Shown: positions 56,182 to 64,000 of the stretch, piece by piece
Layout of the letters: each line of letters opens with the position of its first letter
How positions within the stretch are numbered: position 1 is the first letter of the stretch
Origin: Nitrospinae bacterium bin107
GTDB taxonomy: Bacteria > UBA8248
Direction of reading: 5' to 3'
Assembly: GCA_002238965.1 (NCBI GenBank)
Contig: MPNJ01000007.1
Coordinates: 114,913 to 178,912 of the forward strand
DNA length: 64,000 bases
Made by a program: the position numbers and the translations under genes
The notes under the pieces: generated by a model
What the model saw: only the letters and a program-made list of their open reading frames with translations
What the model was told of the DNA's origin: nothing
The model's database searches: none

Positions 56182-56463
56182 ATGGTGTCCGTGGGTTCGC
56201 TTCCCGCGAACGCATTCGGCCTGCACGACGCGCACGGCAACGTCTGGGAGTGGGTGGAGGATAGCTGGAACAGAAATTATTATTATGACGCGCCATCGGA
56301 CAGGAGCTCCTGGACGAGCGGCGATTGTTCTCGCCGCGTTTTGCGCGGCGGTGGCTGGTACAACGAACCGGGGTACCTCCGCTCCGCGATTCGCATCTTG
56401 AACACGACGAGTTTCCGGAGCAACGGCTTCGGGTTTCGAGTCGCCCGGACGCTTGACCCCTGA
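56182..56463 (+). pseudogene. Detached C-terminal fragment of an FGE-type domain
   Basis: The frame reads [48 protein letters not shown] and [12 protein letters not shown], equivalent to the last 90 residues of the FGE domains of members 4 and 5. The upstream two thirds of the domain are absent. It lies 66 bases after array member 6, so it is probably a leftover of a tail replacement. An ATG happens to be in frame but expression is doubtful. Confidence 0.75.
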
Positions 56464-56507
56464 ATCTTTACCTCTTTATCTCGGGGTTCGGAGGGCGGGA
56501 TGAGCAA

Positions 56508-56546
56508 AACACCGAAAACGACGACACGGACAATGAAGTAGATTGA
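56508..56546 (+). pseudogene. Remnant 3' end of another array gene
   Basis: Thirteen codons NTENDDTDNEVD plus stop match the acidic endings of paralogues 1-3 (NDEVDNEGD, DDDNTGNED, DDDNTDNEGD). It is followed by CCCCGCCCGGTTGATAGGG, an echo of the 123-bp flank. Everything upstream is gone. Confidence 0.65.
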
Positions 56547-56810
56547 CCCCGCCCGGTTGATAGGGCGGCGGGCGGATGGAGCGTCCGGGTGGACCCGCCT
56601 GCGTCGTCGAAACGGGCCGAACCTGAACCGCGTCGGGCCACAATGCCGGGCCTATCTGGAGTTGTGAAGATTTTATGAATCGAGAAGGGTCTTCCGCCCG
56701 TTTAGTGACACTAGGCTGTTTCCAACGGTTCTGAGATTCCGGTATTCCGTTGATATCATTGAGAAAAACAACTCTTCTCATTCTCGTTCGGAATTCACTT
56801 TCTCCAATAC

Positions 56811-56850
56811 GTAATCAAAACGGAAGCGGGCGAATTCTAACTCCTGCGCA
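56811..56850 (+). repeat. Dispersed repeat, copy D
   Basis: GTAATCAAAACGGAAGCGGG is followed by an AT patch and GCGCA, as in copies A-C. It marks the right end of the secreted-protein array. Confidence 0.6.
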
Positions 56851-57514
56851 TGCCTGCACTTTATTGTCGCGTCTCCGTATCCGTTCGCTGGTGGGGTGAT
56901 AGAGCGGACCACAGACTTTCTGGAGTGAGTGCTAACGACGCGGGCCAATGCCCCCCACGGTGAGTGAGAATGCTGCTGATTCACCAGGACCACTTGAATC
57001 TCCTGCTGCTTCCGAAGTGGTGAGGGCACTGTGCCAGTCAGACTCCTTTCGGACAGGATTTCATGCAGGCACTAGTTTTGGCACGACCAACACCCTGCCG
57101 CCGAATCTTTACGCGTCTCCCGAATCCGCTCAATTCAGCAAGTCATTTCCTGGATTACCCAATAATTTTAACGCAACTTCTGAGATGTTGCGGCTGATTG
57201 TTTCGAACCGGCCTCCAGTCCGGCTTTCTCCATGTCACAAGCGATGACCTGTGCAACGAACATAACTGAGCGCAACAGGTAAAATTCCGTATTTGTACAG
57301 GACATCTCTGGCTCACTGTGAGTGCCGTCCCGTCACAAAACAGATGCTTTCGCATTTGGCATTTTCGCCGCTGGTGAGGACGCATCCTGGCTGACTGCAT
57401 TTCCAACCGCCCAGTTTTGTAGATGTAGGCCATGTTCGAATCTGTTGTTAGTGATGTAGTTGGCGCGTAGAGGTTCTTTACGACTAACTGTTTTTTGATG
57501 AAATCGAAATTTAG

Positions 57515-57727
57515 GAGCATTTTGAAGAATGGCTAGAAGAAAATCATGCCGTAGAACATAAATATGCGGTGAAACACTCAGAAGAAATAGCGAAACTCAT
57601 TGGCAGGACTACGGAATCTACCTTGGGGAAATGTATTGGAGATGCTATCCAGAGGGGAATAACTACATTCTTCGTTTTGGTTTTAATGCTGGCATTATTT
57701 TTTATCAGAATAACTTTTGTAAAGTAA
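57515..57727 (+). pseudogene. Start-less fragment ending in a membrane segment
   Basis: Seventy codons open after a TAG, without a usable start. They encode a charged helix (EHFEEWLEENHAVEHKYAVK) and a C-terminal hydrophobic segment (TTFFVLVLMLALFFIRI). The family is not recognised. It abuts the IS1-type element and may have lost its 5' end to it. Confidence 0.35.
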
Positions 57728-57747
57728 TTGAAATATTGGGTAGTGGG

Positions 57748-58635
57748 TCAGTTTGAAACTATTTTCTTGTAAGGTCCACGCGGCCCCGGCTTTGGGCGGG
57801 CTTCGTTTACGAGTCGTACAATATCTTCAATATCCCCAAAACGCTCTGTAACTCCAGCCGCCATCGCAGGGGTAATCCCACCCAAACTTTTATGTTGGCG
57901 GCAAAAGTTATAGTACAAGAAGTGCAGTGAGACGCTATCTATATGGTTTTCGATTTTCTTTGAAAACGCGTTTGTCAGTCGGGTAAAGCGTCGCATCGAC
58001 ATGCGCATGGTCAGATTGTTGCGCTCGGCATAGCTGGTAGAGATATGGGCCGGGTCTGGATTGCCTTCAATTTGCAACATTCTAGCGCCTGTGCATTCGG
58101 CAGGACTATATCGTTTCTCAGGAGATGTTCCACCATCTGAGCCATACAGCTTTACGAGCATGGCATAGTCTATGTCAGCGCCAAAAGCATCTTCCACGGC
58201 TACTAAATATGGCTTGTGTCCATCGCTTGTAAGTTGTACGCAGTTGGCGAGCCTATCACGCAAGTCAATCATGAAATCAGTTGCAGTATCGCCAGAACGA
58301 ACCCCTACCCTCCATGAGGGAACCAATTTTGTGTCGGCACAAATAGCTGTCCACGTCCACACATCGCCAGCAACTTCAGGTGCTGCTTGAGTATTTGGTA
58401 GGTTCTTCTGTTTTGCGTAGACGAAAGACCAAACCTCATCAACCTGTACGCGTTTACAAGGCAAATCACGAAGCACGCGATTTTGATATTCGCCACATGC
58501 CTTGCCAGCATCTACAAGAAGTTTGGCTACGGTGTTCTTGCTTGTGCCAGACGTGCGGGCCGTTGCCCTGATGCTCATTCCTTCTACAAGGCAACGAATG
58601 ATGAGAGTTTGGGTTTTTAGAGGTAATGTGTTCAT
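57748..58635 (-). mobile_element. IS1-family-like transposase (DDE), apparently intact
   Basis: 295 residues with AGGGG before the ATG. The N-terminal helix-turn-helix (GMSIRATARTSGTSKNTVAK) is followed by a DDE-type core: VQVDEVWSFV (first Asp), QLTSDGHKPYLVAVEDAF (second Asp) and SYAERNNLTMRMSMRRF (acidic Glu), then HFLYYNFCRQHKSLGGITPA. This matches the larger IS1-like transposases read from a single frame. Its stop lies about 15 bases from TAGTGGGTCAGTTTGAAAC, a likely element end; the right terminal repeat was not identified. Confidence 0.85.
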
Positions 58636-58705
58636 ACCCCTAATATATGACCATTATGCTTAACAGTCATTTTTTTTCGTGTAATTGGCGCGATCAGCTT
58701 CTATC

Positions 58706-58897
58706 CTACTCCGTTGGATCAGTCTTCTGGTCGCTGTTCTTTTTGGTTGAGGTATTCAAGCTACCTTCAGGTTCATTCCCCTCATCACTATGTGAAAATC
58801 GGCGAACATAAACGTGTTTCGCCATTTTCGTGAGAATACTGGGAGCATCCATAGCCGACCTCTCGTCTGATCGCTTGATTTCCACAGTTTCCGGCAT
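58706..58897 (-). CDS. Small hydrophilic protein downstream of the Ntn hydrolase
   Basis: 63 residues with AAAGGA upstream, starting 16 bases after the Ntn-hydrolase stop on the same strand. The sequence (KRSDERSAMDAPSILTKMAK, then HSDEGNEPEGSLNTSTKKN) is basic then polar, without cysteines or membrane segments. No family recognised. The spacing suggests a third gene of the Ntn operon, perhaps a substrate or regulator (inference). Confidence 0.5.
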   Translation of the reverse strand: MPETVEIKRSDERSAMDAPSILTKMAKHVYVRRFSHSDEGNEPEGSLNTSTKKNSDQKTDPTE

Positions 58898-58913
58898 TGG
58901 TTAAATTCCTTTC

Positions 58914-59699
58914 TTATTTCGCAGATTGTTTCTTTTGTCTCGACCTTGGCGTTTCAGAAACAGTTTTTCTCATTTCCGTGCTAATTTTCCTCAAAATATC
59001 TTCCATTTTATCTTTAGCGCCACTTTGAGGAATTTTGCTGTTTTCCAAAACAGTTACTACTAGCTTATCATCTTGAAATTTTAGAACGCATATTTGCGTG
59101 TTACCCCCAACATTAGGGTCCATAATCTCCACGCCCTTTACAGTATAAGTAGTCAACTTAACAGCTTCGTCTACGGTCACTCTTCCTGGTTCAGGAATAA
59201 AACCGTGCAAAAACAATTCAGCGTAAGCTGCTCCGCTTCCGGTAGTTCCATACCCGTCTATGGATTCTGCAATGCCATCACCATGAATGTGATAGGCACG
59301 AAGTTCGCCATCAAAAGTAGACCCAGCGACGATCATAGACAAGCTATAATCAGCTAAAGGGGCGCCAAAAAATTTGTTTTTATCAAATACATATTCCTTT
59401 AGTAGTATTGATACTATTGTTTCACAAACATTATCCGAGAAATCCACAATATCAAGTTTCTTTTTTTTCTCCTTTGCTGCCACTGATATGCCCTCGCGTT
59501 TTACTCGATCAACAAACTTATCAATAAATGCAGTCATTCCGGCACCTATAAGCCCAACCGGATGGTGAAGATCTTCGTGTTCGATGACATACACTTTGTT
59601 TGTATGACGAGCTACTGGCACCCCACGAGTGAATGTAGCAAGGCTATCAGATCCTAGTACCATGCCGTCTTTGCAACGAACAACAACACCTACAGTCAC
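58914..59699 (-). CDS. Proteasome-beta-like Ntn hydrolase without propeptide
   Basis: 261 residues starting with GTG at 59699 behind a strong AAGGAGG. After removal of Met the protein would begin TVGVVVRCKDGMVLGSDS, so Thr1, Asp17 and the lysine in RHTNKVYVIE match the catalytic Thr/Asp/Lys set of proteasome beta subunits and HslV. The remainder fits the Ntn fold (SLSMIVAGSTFDGELRAYHI, GYGTTGSGAAYAELFL). The C-terminal 40 residues are a basic extension. No alpha subunit or ATPase is nearby, so it is a self-standing peptidase-like protein, comparable to Anbu-type complexes. It lies between two small genes in an apparent operon. Confidence 0.8.
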   Translation of the reverse strand: MTVGVVVRCKDGMVLGSDSLATFTRGVPVARHTNKVYVIEHEDLHHPVGLIGAGMTAFIDKFVDRVKREGISVAAKEKKKKLDIVDFSDNVCETIVSILLKEYVFDKNKFFGAPLADYSLSMIVAGSTFDGELRAYHIHGDGIAESIDGYGTTGSGAAYAELFLHGFIPEPGRVTVDEAVKLTTYTVKGVEIMDPNVGGNTQICVLKFQDDKLVVTVLENSKIPQSGAKDKMEDILRKISTEMRKTVSETPRSRQKKQSAK

Positions 59700-59710
59700 T
59701 AGATTCCTCC

Positions 59711-59944
59711 TTACTGATTTCTATTAGATCGCCACCGTGCTTCCGCAGCAGATTTGGCAATCTGACGACGTCTTTCAGGTGAAAGCCTCTCAGCTCTAGC
59801 CTTGCCGCCTTTTAATCCGCCAGCCCGCGCAAATTCATTCACTGGCACACTGTTAATATCGGCTTCCCGCTCGCCAGTTGCAACATCCACAACAAACTTA
59901 GCCAACTGGTTGCCGTCGCGTGGTATTTTGGGCTTTTGGGACAT
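59711..59944 (-). CDS. Small basic protein with LSPERRRQIAKSAAEARW motif
   Basis: 77 residues. The C-terminal half GGLKGGKARAERLSPERRRQ ... IAKSAAEARWRS is a motif found in many short bacterial proteins of unknown function, probably nucleic-acid binding by its lysine/arginine content (inference). Its stop overlaps the ribosome site of the Ntn hydrolase, so the two are translated in tandem. Confidence 0.6.
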   Translation of the reverse strand: MSQKPKIPRDGNQLAKFVVDVATGEREADINSVPVNEFARAGGLKGGKARAERLSPERRRQIAKSAAEARWRSNRNQ

Positions 59945-59968
59945 AGCTAGTATAGTATGACACTAACC

Positions 59969-60271
59969 TTACGCGCTGAGCAATGCTTGAATTGACTTTT
60001 GTATTTCAAACTGATCTACTACCAAATATTGATAGATATTGAGGGTTTCCCTTGGTGGTAGTGTCTTAGTTTGAAGCAATACTTCGAGATGCACATTCAT
60101 CTTGTCGCAAACGTCGGAAATGTATTTCAGGCTCATGGGGCCCCAAAAGACATGCTTGTATTCGGCCGCGTCCATTGAGCCACATAGAATGTCGGCAATG
60201 CGCCTAAGCTTGACCTCGTAGCTGGTGGCTTCTTGGTTGATGGTAGTTTCGCTGCCCTCGGATATTGGCTT
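59969..60271 (-). pseudogene. Remnant of a type I restriction-modification HsdM N-terminus
   Basis: The minus frame, opened by a stop at 60272 and lacking a normal start, reads ATSYEVKLRRIADILCGSMD and AAEYKHVFWGPMSLKYISD. This equals the HsdM/N6-DNA-methylase signature ([23 protein letters not shown]) with several substitutions. After VCDK the sequence changes to an unrelated tail (EVLLQTKTLPPRETLNIY). The methylase catalytic domain is absent. Most likely a deletion relic of a restriction system. Confidence 0.65.
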
Positions 60272-60478
60272 CTAGATTGTTGTGAAGCCATGTTACTTTG
60301 TTTCCAGTTAATGATTATGCTGCTGGTGATTGGAACTCGACCCTGATCCGGCCTATTTTCTAATTGCCTAGGCCAGATCGTAGATAGATTGAAGCCTGTA
60401 TAACACAGTATCATGAATGCATTATTGTAAAGAACCGAAATTGGCGTCTCAAGTTCCCCAGTGATGTAATACTGAGTT

Positions 60479-60814
60479 TTATCGAGCCCAAATAATCCGA
60501 CCGCGCCTAAGAAAGAAATGGCTTCGGCAACCTATTTTTCTCCAAATGGATGGTTCCAGAGTAACTGTGCCGTTGAAATGACGTTTTGCACGCCATCGCG
60601 GGTGATCATTCTTTATTAGACTCAGTTCAATAGATGACCCACAACCGCAGGGGCAGACTAGAGCAGCGAACCATGGGTCTGAACTACAGCCGATCAAATA
60701 GACCCTATCAGCCTCAAGTATTTCTGGAAGAGTGTCTACGACTTCTGTTGCGAAGGCACCATGAGGACGAAGTAAACCGACAAACCAACACCAAGCGCGT
60801 ACCGCCAAATTCAC
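60479..60814 (-). CDS. DUF6527 family protein of a ubiquitin-like operon
   Basis: 111 residues from GTG 60814, which overlaps the stop of the JAB-E1 gene by four bases. It has the small cysteine cluster CPCGCGSSIELSL, probably a zinc site, and the typical ending IWRKIGCRSHFFLRRGRIIW. DUF6527 genes commonly accompany bacterial Ubl/E1/E2/JAB operons (family knowledge). The molecular role is unknown. Last gene of the three-gene operon. Confidence 0.75.
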   Translation of the reverse strand: MNLAVRAWCWFVGLLRPHGAFATEVVDTLPEILEADRVYLIGCSSDPWFAALVCPCGCGSSIELSLIKNDHPRWRAKRHFNGTVTLEPSIWRKIGCRSHFFLRRGRIIWAR

Positions 60815-62208
60815 ACTATTGCTCCGTCGAAGCTAAGTTCAGCCCATTCGAGCAACGGATTAATATCCCCCCGCCCAACATGCCGACAAAGTAACGAACA
60901 TGGCTCACCGTCACTCTCGTACTCGTATATACCATGGCTCAAACTCAAGCGGTGTACAGCATATTCCTTATTCGAATCGATCCGATATGGGTGAAGCCGA
61001 GCAAGAAATTCATTGACAGCCAAGCTGGCAATCAAAGTATTCAATTGAATTACAGCTGGTCTTTCCTCCTGAACACCCCGTAAGTATCCATCATCCACCT
61101 GCGAACGATATGCTGCAGGATCGGTCCTTAGGAGACCTGCTGATCGAACTTGTTCTAAAGTGTAGACATGTCGACTTAAGAGACTTGAACCGCCGGGTTG
61201 CAAGTAATGAACCGTTCCACAAACTTGGTCTACCCCGCCAGAACCATCGGCCTCGAGCTTGACCCCGAGATCAAAGTACGGGAGGAGATAAAAGGTAGCA
61301 AGTTTATTGAGAAGATGCCGACCGTCGACAGAGTCCATACAACCAAAAACGACATCACAGTTTGCTACAGCCAATACAGTGTTTTGGTCGAAAAGACTTC
61401 TCGGGTGTGTTTCCACTACCGTCCCAAGCCCCATTTCCAAAACGGCGCGGGCTGCAACCTCTACCTTGAACCGTTGTTCTCTTGCATCAATCATTGTGGC
61501 ATTGAGGATGCGGTTTAGGTTTTTCTCTTCTATACGATCAGGGTCGACAAGTACGAGCGTACCAACACAGTTTCGTGCGAGTTGCTCGATGACCGGGCTT
61601 CCCGTACCTGAGCAACCGATTACTGCAACTCGCAATTTGCGTAGCCGATCATAGGTATCTGCTCCGAACGTCTGTGCAACTCTTCGTCCAAATTCTGGAA
61701 CCAAGCTACTCTGGCTCTCTGAATGCCAAAAGACAAGATCGTCCCCAACAACGTTGATGGATAAAAGCGGGCGGAATTTACCACTCTCGTCCACTTCTCG
61801 TCCGATCATGCGCCCATCGCCAAAAAGGATGGCGCTAGCATGGGGCCCGTTTTCGGTCCATGCGTAAATCGATGGAAAGAGTGCGGTGTCGGATTCATCA
61901 TCTGTATCGGAAAAATATGAAAAACTGTGGTGACCGTGAATCTTTACGACCGCAAGCCCAAGGCGGCAAGCTTCATCTAGAAGTGGCGGTAGCAAGTCAG
62001 TAGGCCAGGTAACACGATCCGGTTGTCTCAGAGAGCAGACATCATAAGGGATAAGGACGATTTTGCGAACGAGCAGTCGATGCCGCTCTTGATCGACCCG
62101 TCGTCCGCAAAGTGCGATTGCTACGGCTTCACAACCATCATCTGGAAATAGGTGTCGCATCAATTCTGCGTGTTGGTTTGCTGTTAGGGTAAGTGTTACT
62201 TCTGTCAC
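60811..62208 (-). CDS. JAB (JAMM) protease domain fused to ThiF/E1 adenylyltransferase
   Basis: 465 residues from GTG 62208, four bases after the Ubl-E2 stop; an earlier in-frame start would overlap that gene. The N-terminal third is a JAB isopeptidase domain with the metal motif VKIHGHHSFSYFSDTD. The E1 domain begins at LRVAVIGCSGTGSPVIEQLA (nucleotide-binding glycines), with LVLVDPDRIEEKNLNR and VVFGCMDSVDGR. The loop where related E1 proteins usually show CLLC reads GGSSLLSRH here, so the usual thioester cysteine may be replaced by serine; a CSLLC occurs near the C-terminus. It would activate and trim the Ubl of the upstream gene. Confidence 0.83.
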   Translation of the reverse strand: MTEVTLTLTANQHAELMRHLFPDDGCEAVAIALCGRRVDQERHRLLVRKIVLIPYDVCSLRQPDRVTWPTDLLPPLLDEACRLGLAVVKIHGHHSFSYFSDTDDESDTALFPSIYAWTENGPHASAILFGDGRMIGREVDESGKFRPLLSINVVGDDLVFWHSESQSSLVPEFGRRVAQTFGADTYDRLRKLRVAVIGCSGTGSPVIEQLARNCVGTLVLVDPDRIEEKNLNRILNATMIDAREQRFKVEVAARAVLEMGLGTVVETHPRSLFDQNTVLAVANCDVVFGCMDSVDGRHLLNKLATFYLLPYFDLGVKLEADGSGGVDQVCGTVHYLQPGGSSLLSRHVYTLEQVRSAGLLRTDPAAYRSQVDDGYLRGVQEERPAVIQLNTLIASLAVNEFLARLHPYRIDSNKEYAVHRLSLSHGIYEYESDGEPCSLLCRHVGRGDINPLLEWAELSFDGAIV

Positions 62209-62212
62209 TGTG

Positions 62213-62857
62213 TTATGCCTTTCTTGGTTCACGGGAGAACCATTCCTCAATAAGACCAAAGTGAGTTGATAAGTTATCGATTCCAGGTCGCCAAGGGTTC
62301 GCCGGAGTCCGGTGACGACTCCAGCGCTGCCAGATTTTGCCATCGAACTGATCTTGCGAAAGTGCATTCAACGGCCGCCCATCTGCTAGGGCTATTGGCG
62401 GATATACATATACCATGTCGATTTGAGTATCAGGATAGCCGGGGTCGATACGGACGTTCACATCGACTTCGTTATGATTATAACCGAGAGGTAAAGGAAA
62501 ACCGTACAACACCACTCGAAGCACGTTCTTCTCGGAAACGAGTTCGTAGCTCAATCCAGTATTACAAAGCCAGTCGAGGTCACCTTGCGGGAGCGTGAAC
62601 TCCCGACGATCGTCAAATCCTTCTGTCTGGTCGAGTGGCAGGGTCACAAACCGTTCAACACCTGGATTTCGCAGATCCACCTTTTCATCAGCTCCAATGC
62701 GTTGAGGTGATCCTTCCTTGATCTTGAGATAAATCGCGAACCGTTCGACCGGTTCCTTATTCGCAATTTTGAGGAGCTCATCTCCGGTCAGGATTGGGTG
62801 GTCTACCGAATAAATATCTTTATCGATCTGGATTTTGTATTCATGTTTGTTATCCAA
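62213..62857 (-). CDS. Ubiquitin-like domain fused to a prokaryotic E2-like domain
   Basis: 214 residues; TTG 62857 is the likely start because AAGGAG lies nine bases before it. Residues 5-72 form a beta-grasp-like segment (YKIQIDKDIYSVDHPILTGD, LLKIANKEPVERFAIYLKIK), as in bacterial multiubiquitin domains. Residues about 88-205 match the family E prokaryotic E2 fold (YELVSEKNVLRVVLYGFPLP, GYPDTQIDMVYVYPP). The only cysteine is Cys98, N-terminal to the conserved core, so no canonical E2 active cysteine is visible. First gene of the operon with JAB-E1 and DUF6527. Confidence 0.75.
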   Translation of the reverse strand: MDNKHEYKIQIDKDIYSVDHPILTGDELLKIANKEPVERFAIYLKIKEGSPQRIGADEKVDLRNPGVERFVTLPLDQTEGFDDRREFTLPQGDLDWLCNTGLSYELVSEKNVLRVVLYGFPLPLGYNHNEVDVNVRIDPGYPDTQIDMVYVYPPIALADGRPLNALSQDQFDGKIWQRWSRHRTPANPWRPGIDNLSTHFGLIEEWFSREPRKA

Positions 62858-63087
62858 TTTCTTGTTCTCCTTGTCTTGGACGGCTACTTAAGGTTCACCC
62901 TATTATGCTGACGAAAATCGAGTATGCGGACATTGCTTGTGAAGTTTAATTTTTAAAGAATTTCCAATAGCTGAACGGGAGTTACGCTCAGATCTGGTGT
63001 ATGGGCTGAATTGAAGAAGGCGGCGCATTCCTGCTGAAATAGGGTTGTCAAAAGCCCGGTCATTCAGCACATAGGAGATGCGCCACC

Positions 63088-63828
63088 ATGAGAGAAGATA
63101 CGACGATTTCCTTTACGAATCCAGCCTTTCGGGACGAACTCAGCGAATTGGTGCGCGACGGCGCACGGCGAAACATCCGGCAGGCCGTGGATACGGAGTT
63201 GGGGGCCTTTCTGGAAGAGCACGCGGGCGAGCGCGACGCGCGTGGTCGGCGCGCGGTGGTCCGCAACGGCTACCTGCCGTCGCGGGAGGTGTTGACGGGG
63301 GTCGGCCCGGTCCGTGTCCAGGTTCCGCGGACGCGGGACAGGTCGGGCGCGGGCCGGTGCTTCCGCTCGGAGTTGTTGCCGCCGTATCTGAAGAAGACCC
63401 GGCGTGTTGAAGCGGTGATTCCGTGGCTGTACCTGAAGGGGGTATCGACGAACGACTTCGACGAGGCGCTGTTCGGCGAGTCGGTGAAGGGATTGTCCCC
63501 GACGACGATCGCGCGGCTCAAGGACGGCTGGGAACGCGAGTACGCGCAGTGGCGCGAGCGGGACTGGCATGGCGAAGAGTTCGTGTATCTATAGGCAGAC
63601 GGTATCTACATGAACGTGCGCGGCGAGAAGCGGCGTTGTCTGTTGGTGGTAGTGGGCTGCGACACGCGTGGCCGCAAGCGCTTCCTGGCCCTGGAATAAG
63701 GCTTTCGTGAGTCCAGGGAGAGCTGGAAGGCGGTTCTGTTGAGCCTGCGGGACCGTGGCGTGAAGGCGGCGAAGCTGGCGGTAGGCGACGGGGGTCTGGG
63801 GCTCTGGTCGGCCCTGGCCGAGGTATAT
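63088..63828 (+). pseudogene. IS256-family transposase with two nonsense codons, interrupted at 63828
   Basis: The frame starts MREDTTISFTNPAFRDELSE with AGGAG upstream and is clearly IS256-like (RRAVVRNGYLPSREVLTGVG, LYLKGVSTNDFDEALFG). It is broken by TAG at 63592, in place of the Trp before ADGIYMNVR, and TAA at 63697, in place of Asp in LALExGFRES. At 63829 homology stops inside the catalytic core (LAEVY) where a group II intron begins. The element is inactive. Confidence 0.87.
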
Positions 63829-64000
63829 GTGCGCCAGACGAACTGGCGGAAGGGCAGCCGGTGGAAGTCCGGCGGGAGGGGTGCAGCGAGACTAGCTGCG
63901 GTACTAGCGGGTGAAAGTCCCGCCGGCGCAATTCTCAGTTTGGCGCCGTAGTCATATCCGGCAGACGTACGGGGCGACCCGGCGATCTGGAAGCCCGGAC
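63829..64000 (+). mobile_element. 5' end of a group II intron inserted in the IS256 gene, continues beyond the window
   Basis: The insert begins GTGCGCC, the conserved 5' start of bacterial group II introns, directly after GTATAT of the transposase. It continues with the paired, G-rich domain I pattern (GTGGAAGTCCGGCGGGAGGG, GTGAAAGTCCCGCC, CTGGAAGCCCGGAC). No coding sequence for the intron protein is reached before the window ends. The target codons are TAT and the following CCN of the transposase. Confidence 0.75.

Larger units (their letters stand above)
56464..57747. other. 1.28 kb non-coding region between the array and the mobile island
   Basis: Holds a remnant of an array-gene end (56508-56546), a copy of the dispersed repeat (56811-56850) and a start-less reading frame (57515-57727). 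The interval 56.86-57.5 kb carries no gene or structure that I can support. Confidence 0.6.

Overview
The window looks like a GC-rich, Gram-negative, probably environmental or host-associated bacterium (inference). The outer membrane is implied by an S8 protease with a C-terminal barrel and by lipoprotein-like signal sequences. Secreted ankyrin, Sel1 and MORN proteins, formylglycine-generating-enzyme (FGE) domains, a phytanoyl-CoA dioxygenase and a fungal-type reducing PKS together recall symbionts of marine invertebrates. No taxonomic marker in the window settles this.

Layout. 1-1.1 kb: the left-edge part of a DUF4041/GIY-YIG gene, AT-richer than its surroundings. 1.2-10 kb: a metabolic block with an LVIVD protein, a LigAB-type extradiol dioxygenase pair, MDR oxidoreductase, TPP enzyme, enoyl-CoA hydratase, 2-hydroxyacid dehydrogenase and YtoQ. 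10.1-11.9 kb: tRNA-Ser(GGA) followed by a graveyard of fragments (outer-membrane barrel, MobF-type relaxase/helicase, IS110) between copies of a dispersed repeat. 12-24.6 kb: a 3464-residue PKS (KS-AT-DH-cMT-ER-KR-ACP-KS-AT0), a free ACP, an Sfp-type phosphopantetheinyl transferase and an alpha/beta hydrolase. 24.7-37.9 kb: NCS2 permease fused to an ATPase-like domain, PhyH, S8 protease, tRNA-Ser(GCT), SRPBCC protein, cyclophilin, the conserved ffs-dnaX-ybaB-recR cluster, two MBL-fold proteins and a methylmalonyl-CoA epimerase-like protein.

38.1-39.2 kb holds two adjacent genes that each carry an in-frame TGA exactly at the expected catalytic cysteine. Each TGA is followed by a hairpin that fits the bacterial SECIS rules, so both are read here as selenoproteins. 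39.2-40.8 kb is repeat-rich with one small possible gene. 40.9-56.5 kb is an array of secreted proteins: a MORN protein, then five or six paralogues with a nearly constant head (signal peptide, Sel1, proline-arginine linker, ankyrin) and quite different tails (unique domains, long ankyrin arrays, FGE domains, a 46-residue repeat). Duplicated flanks and broken copies show active recombination.

57-64 kb is an AT-richer mobile or defence island: an IS1-type transposase, a proteasome-like Ntn hydrolase with small partners, an HsdM remnant, a three-gene ubiquitin-like operon (Ubl-E2, JAB-E1, DUF6527) and an IS256 pseudogene cut by the 5' end of a group II intron that runs off the right edge.
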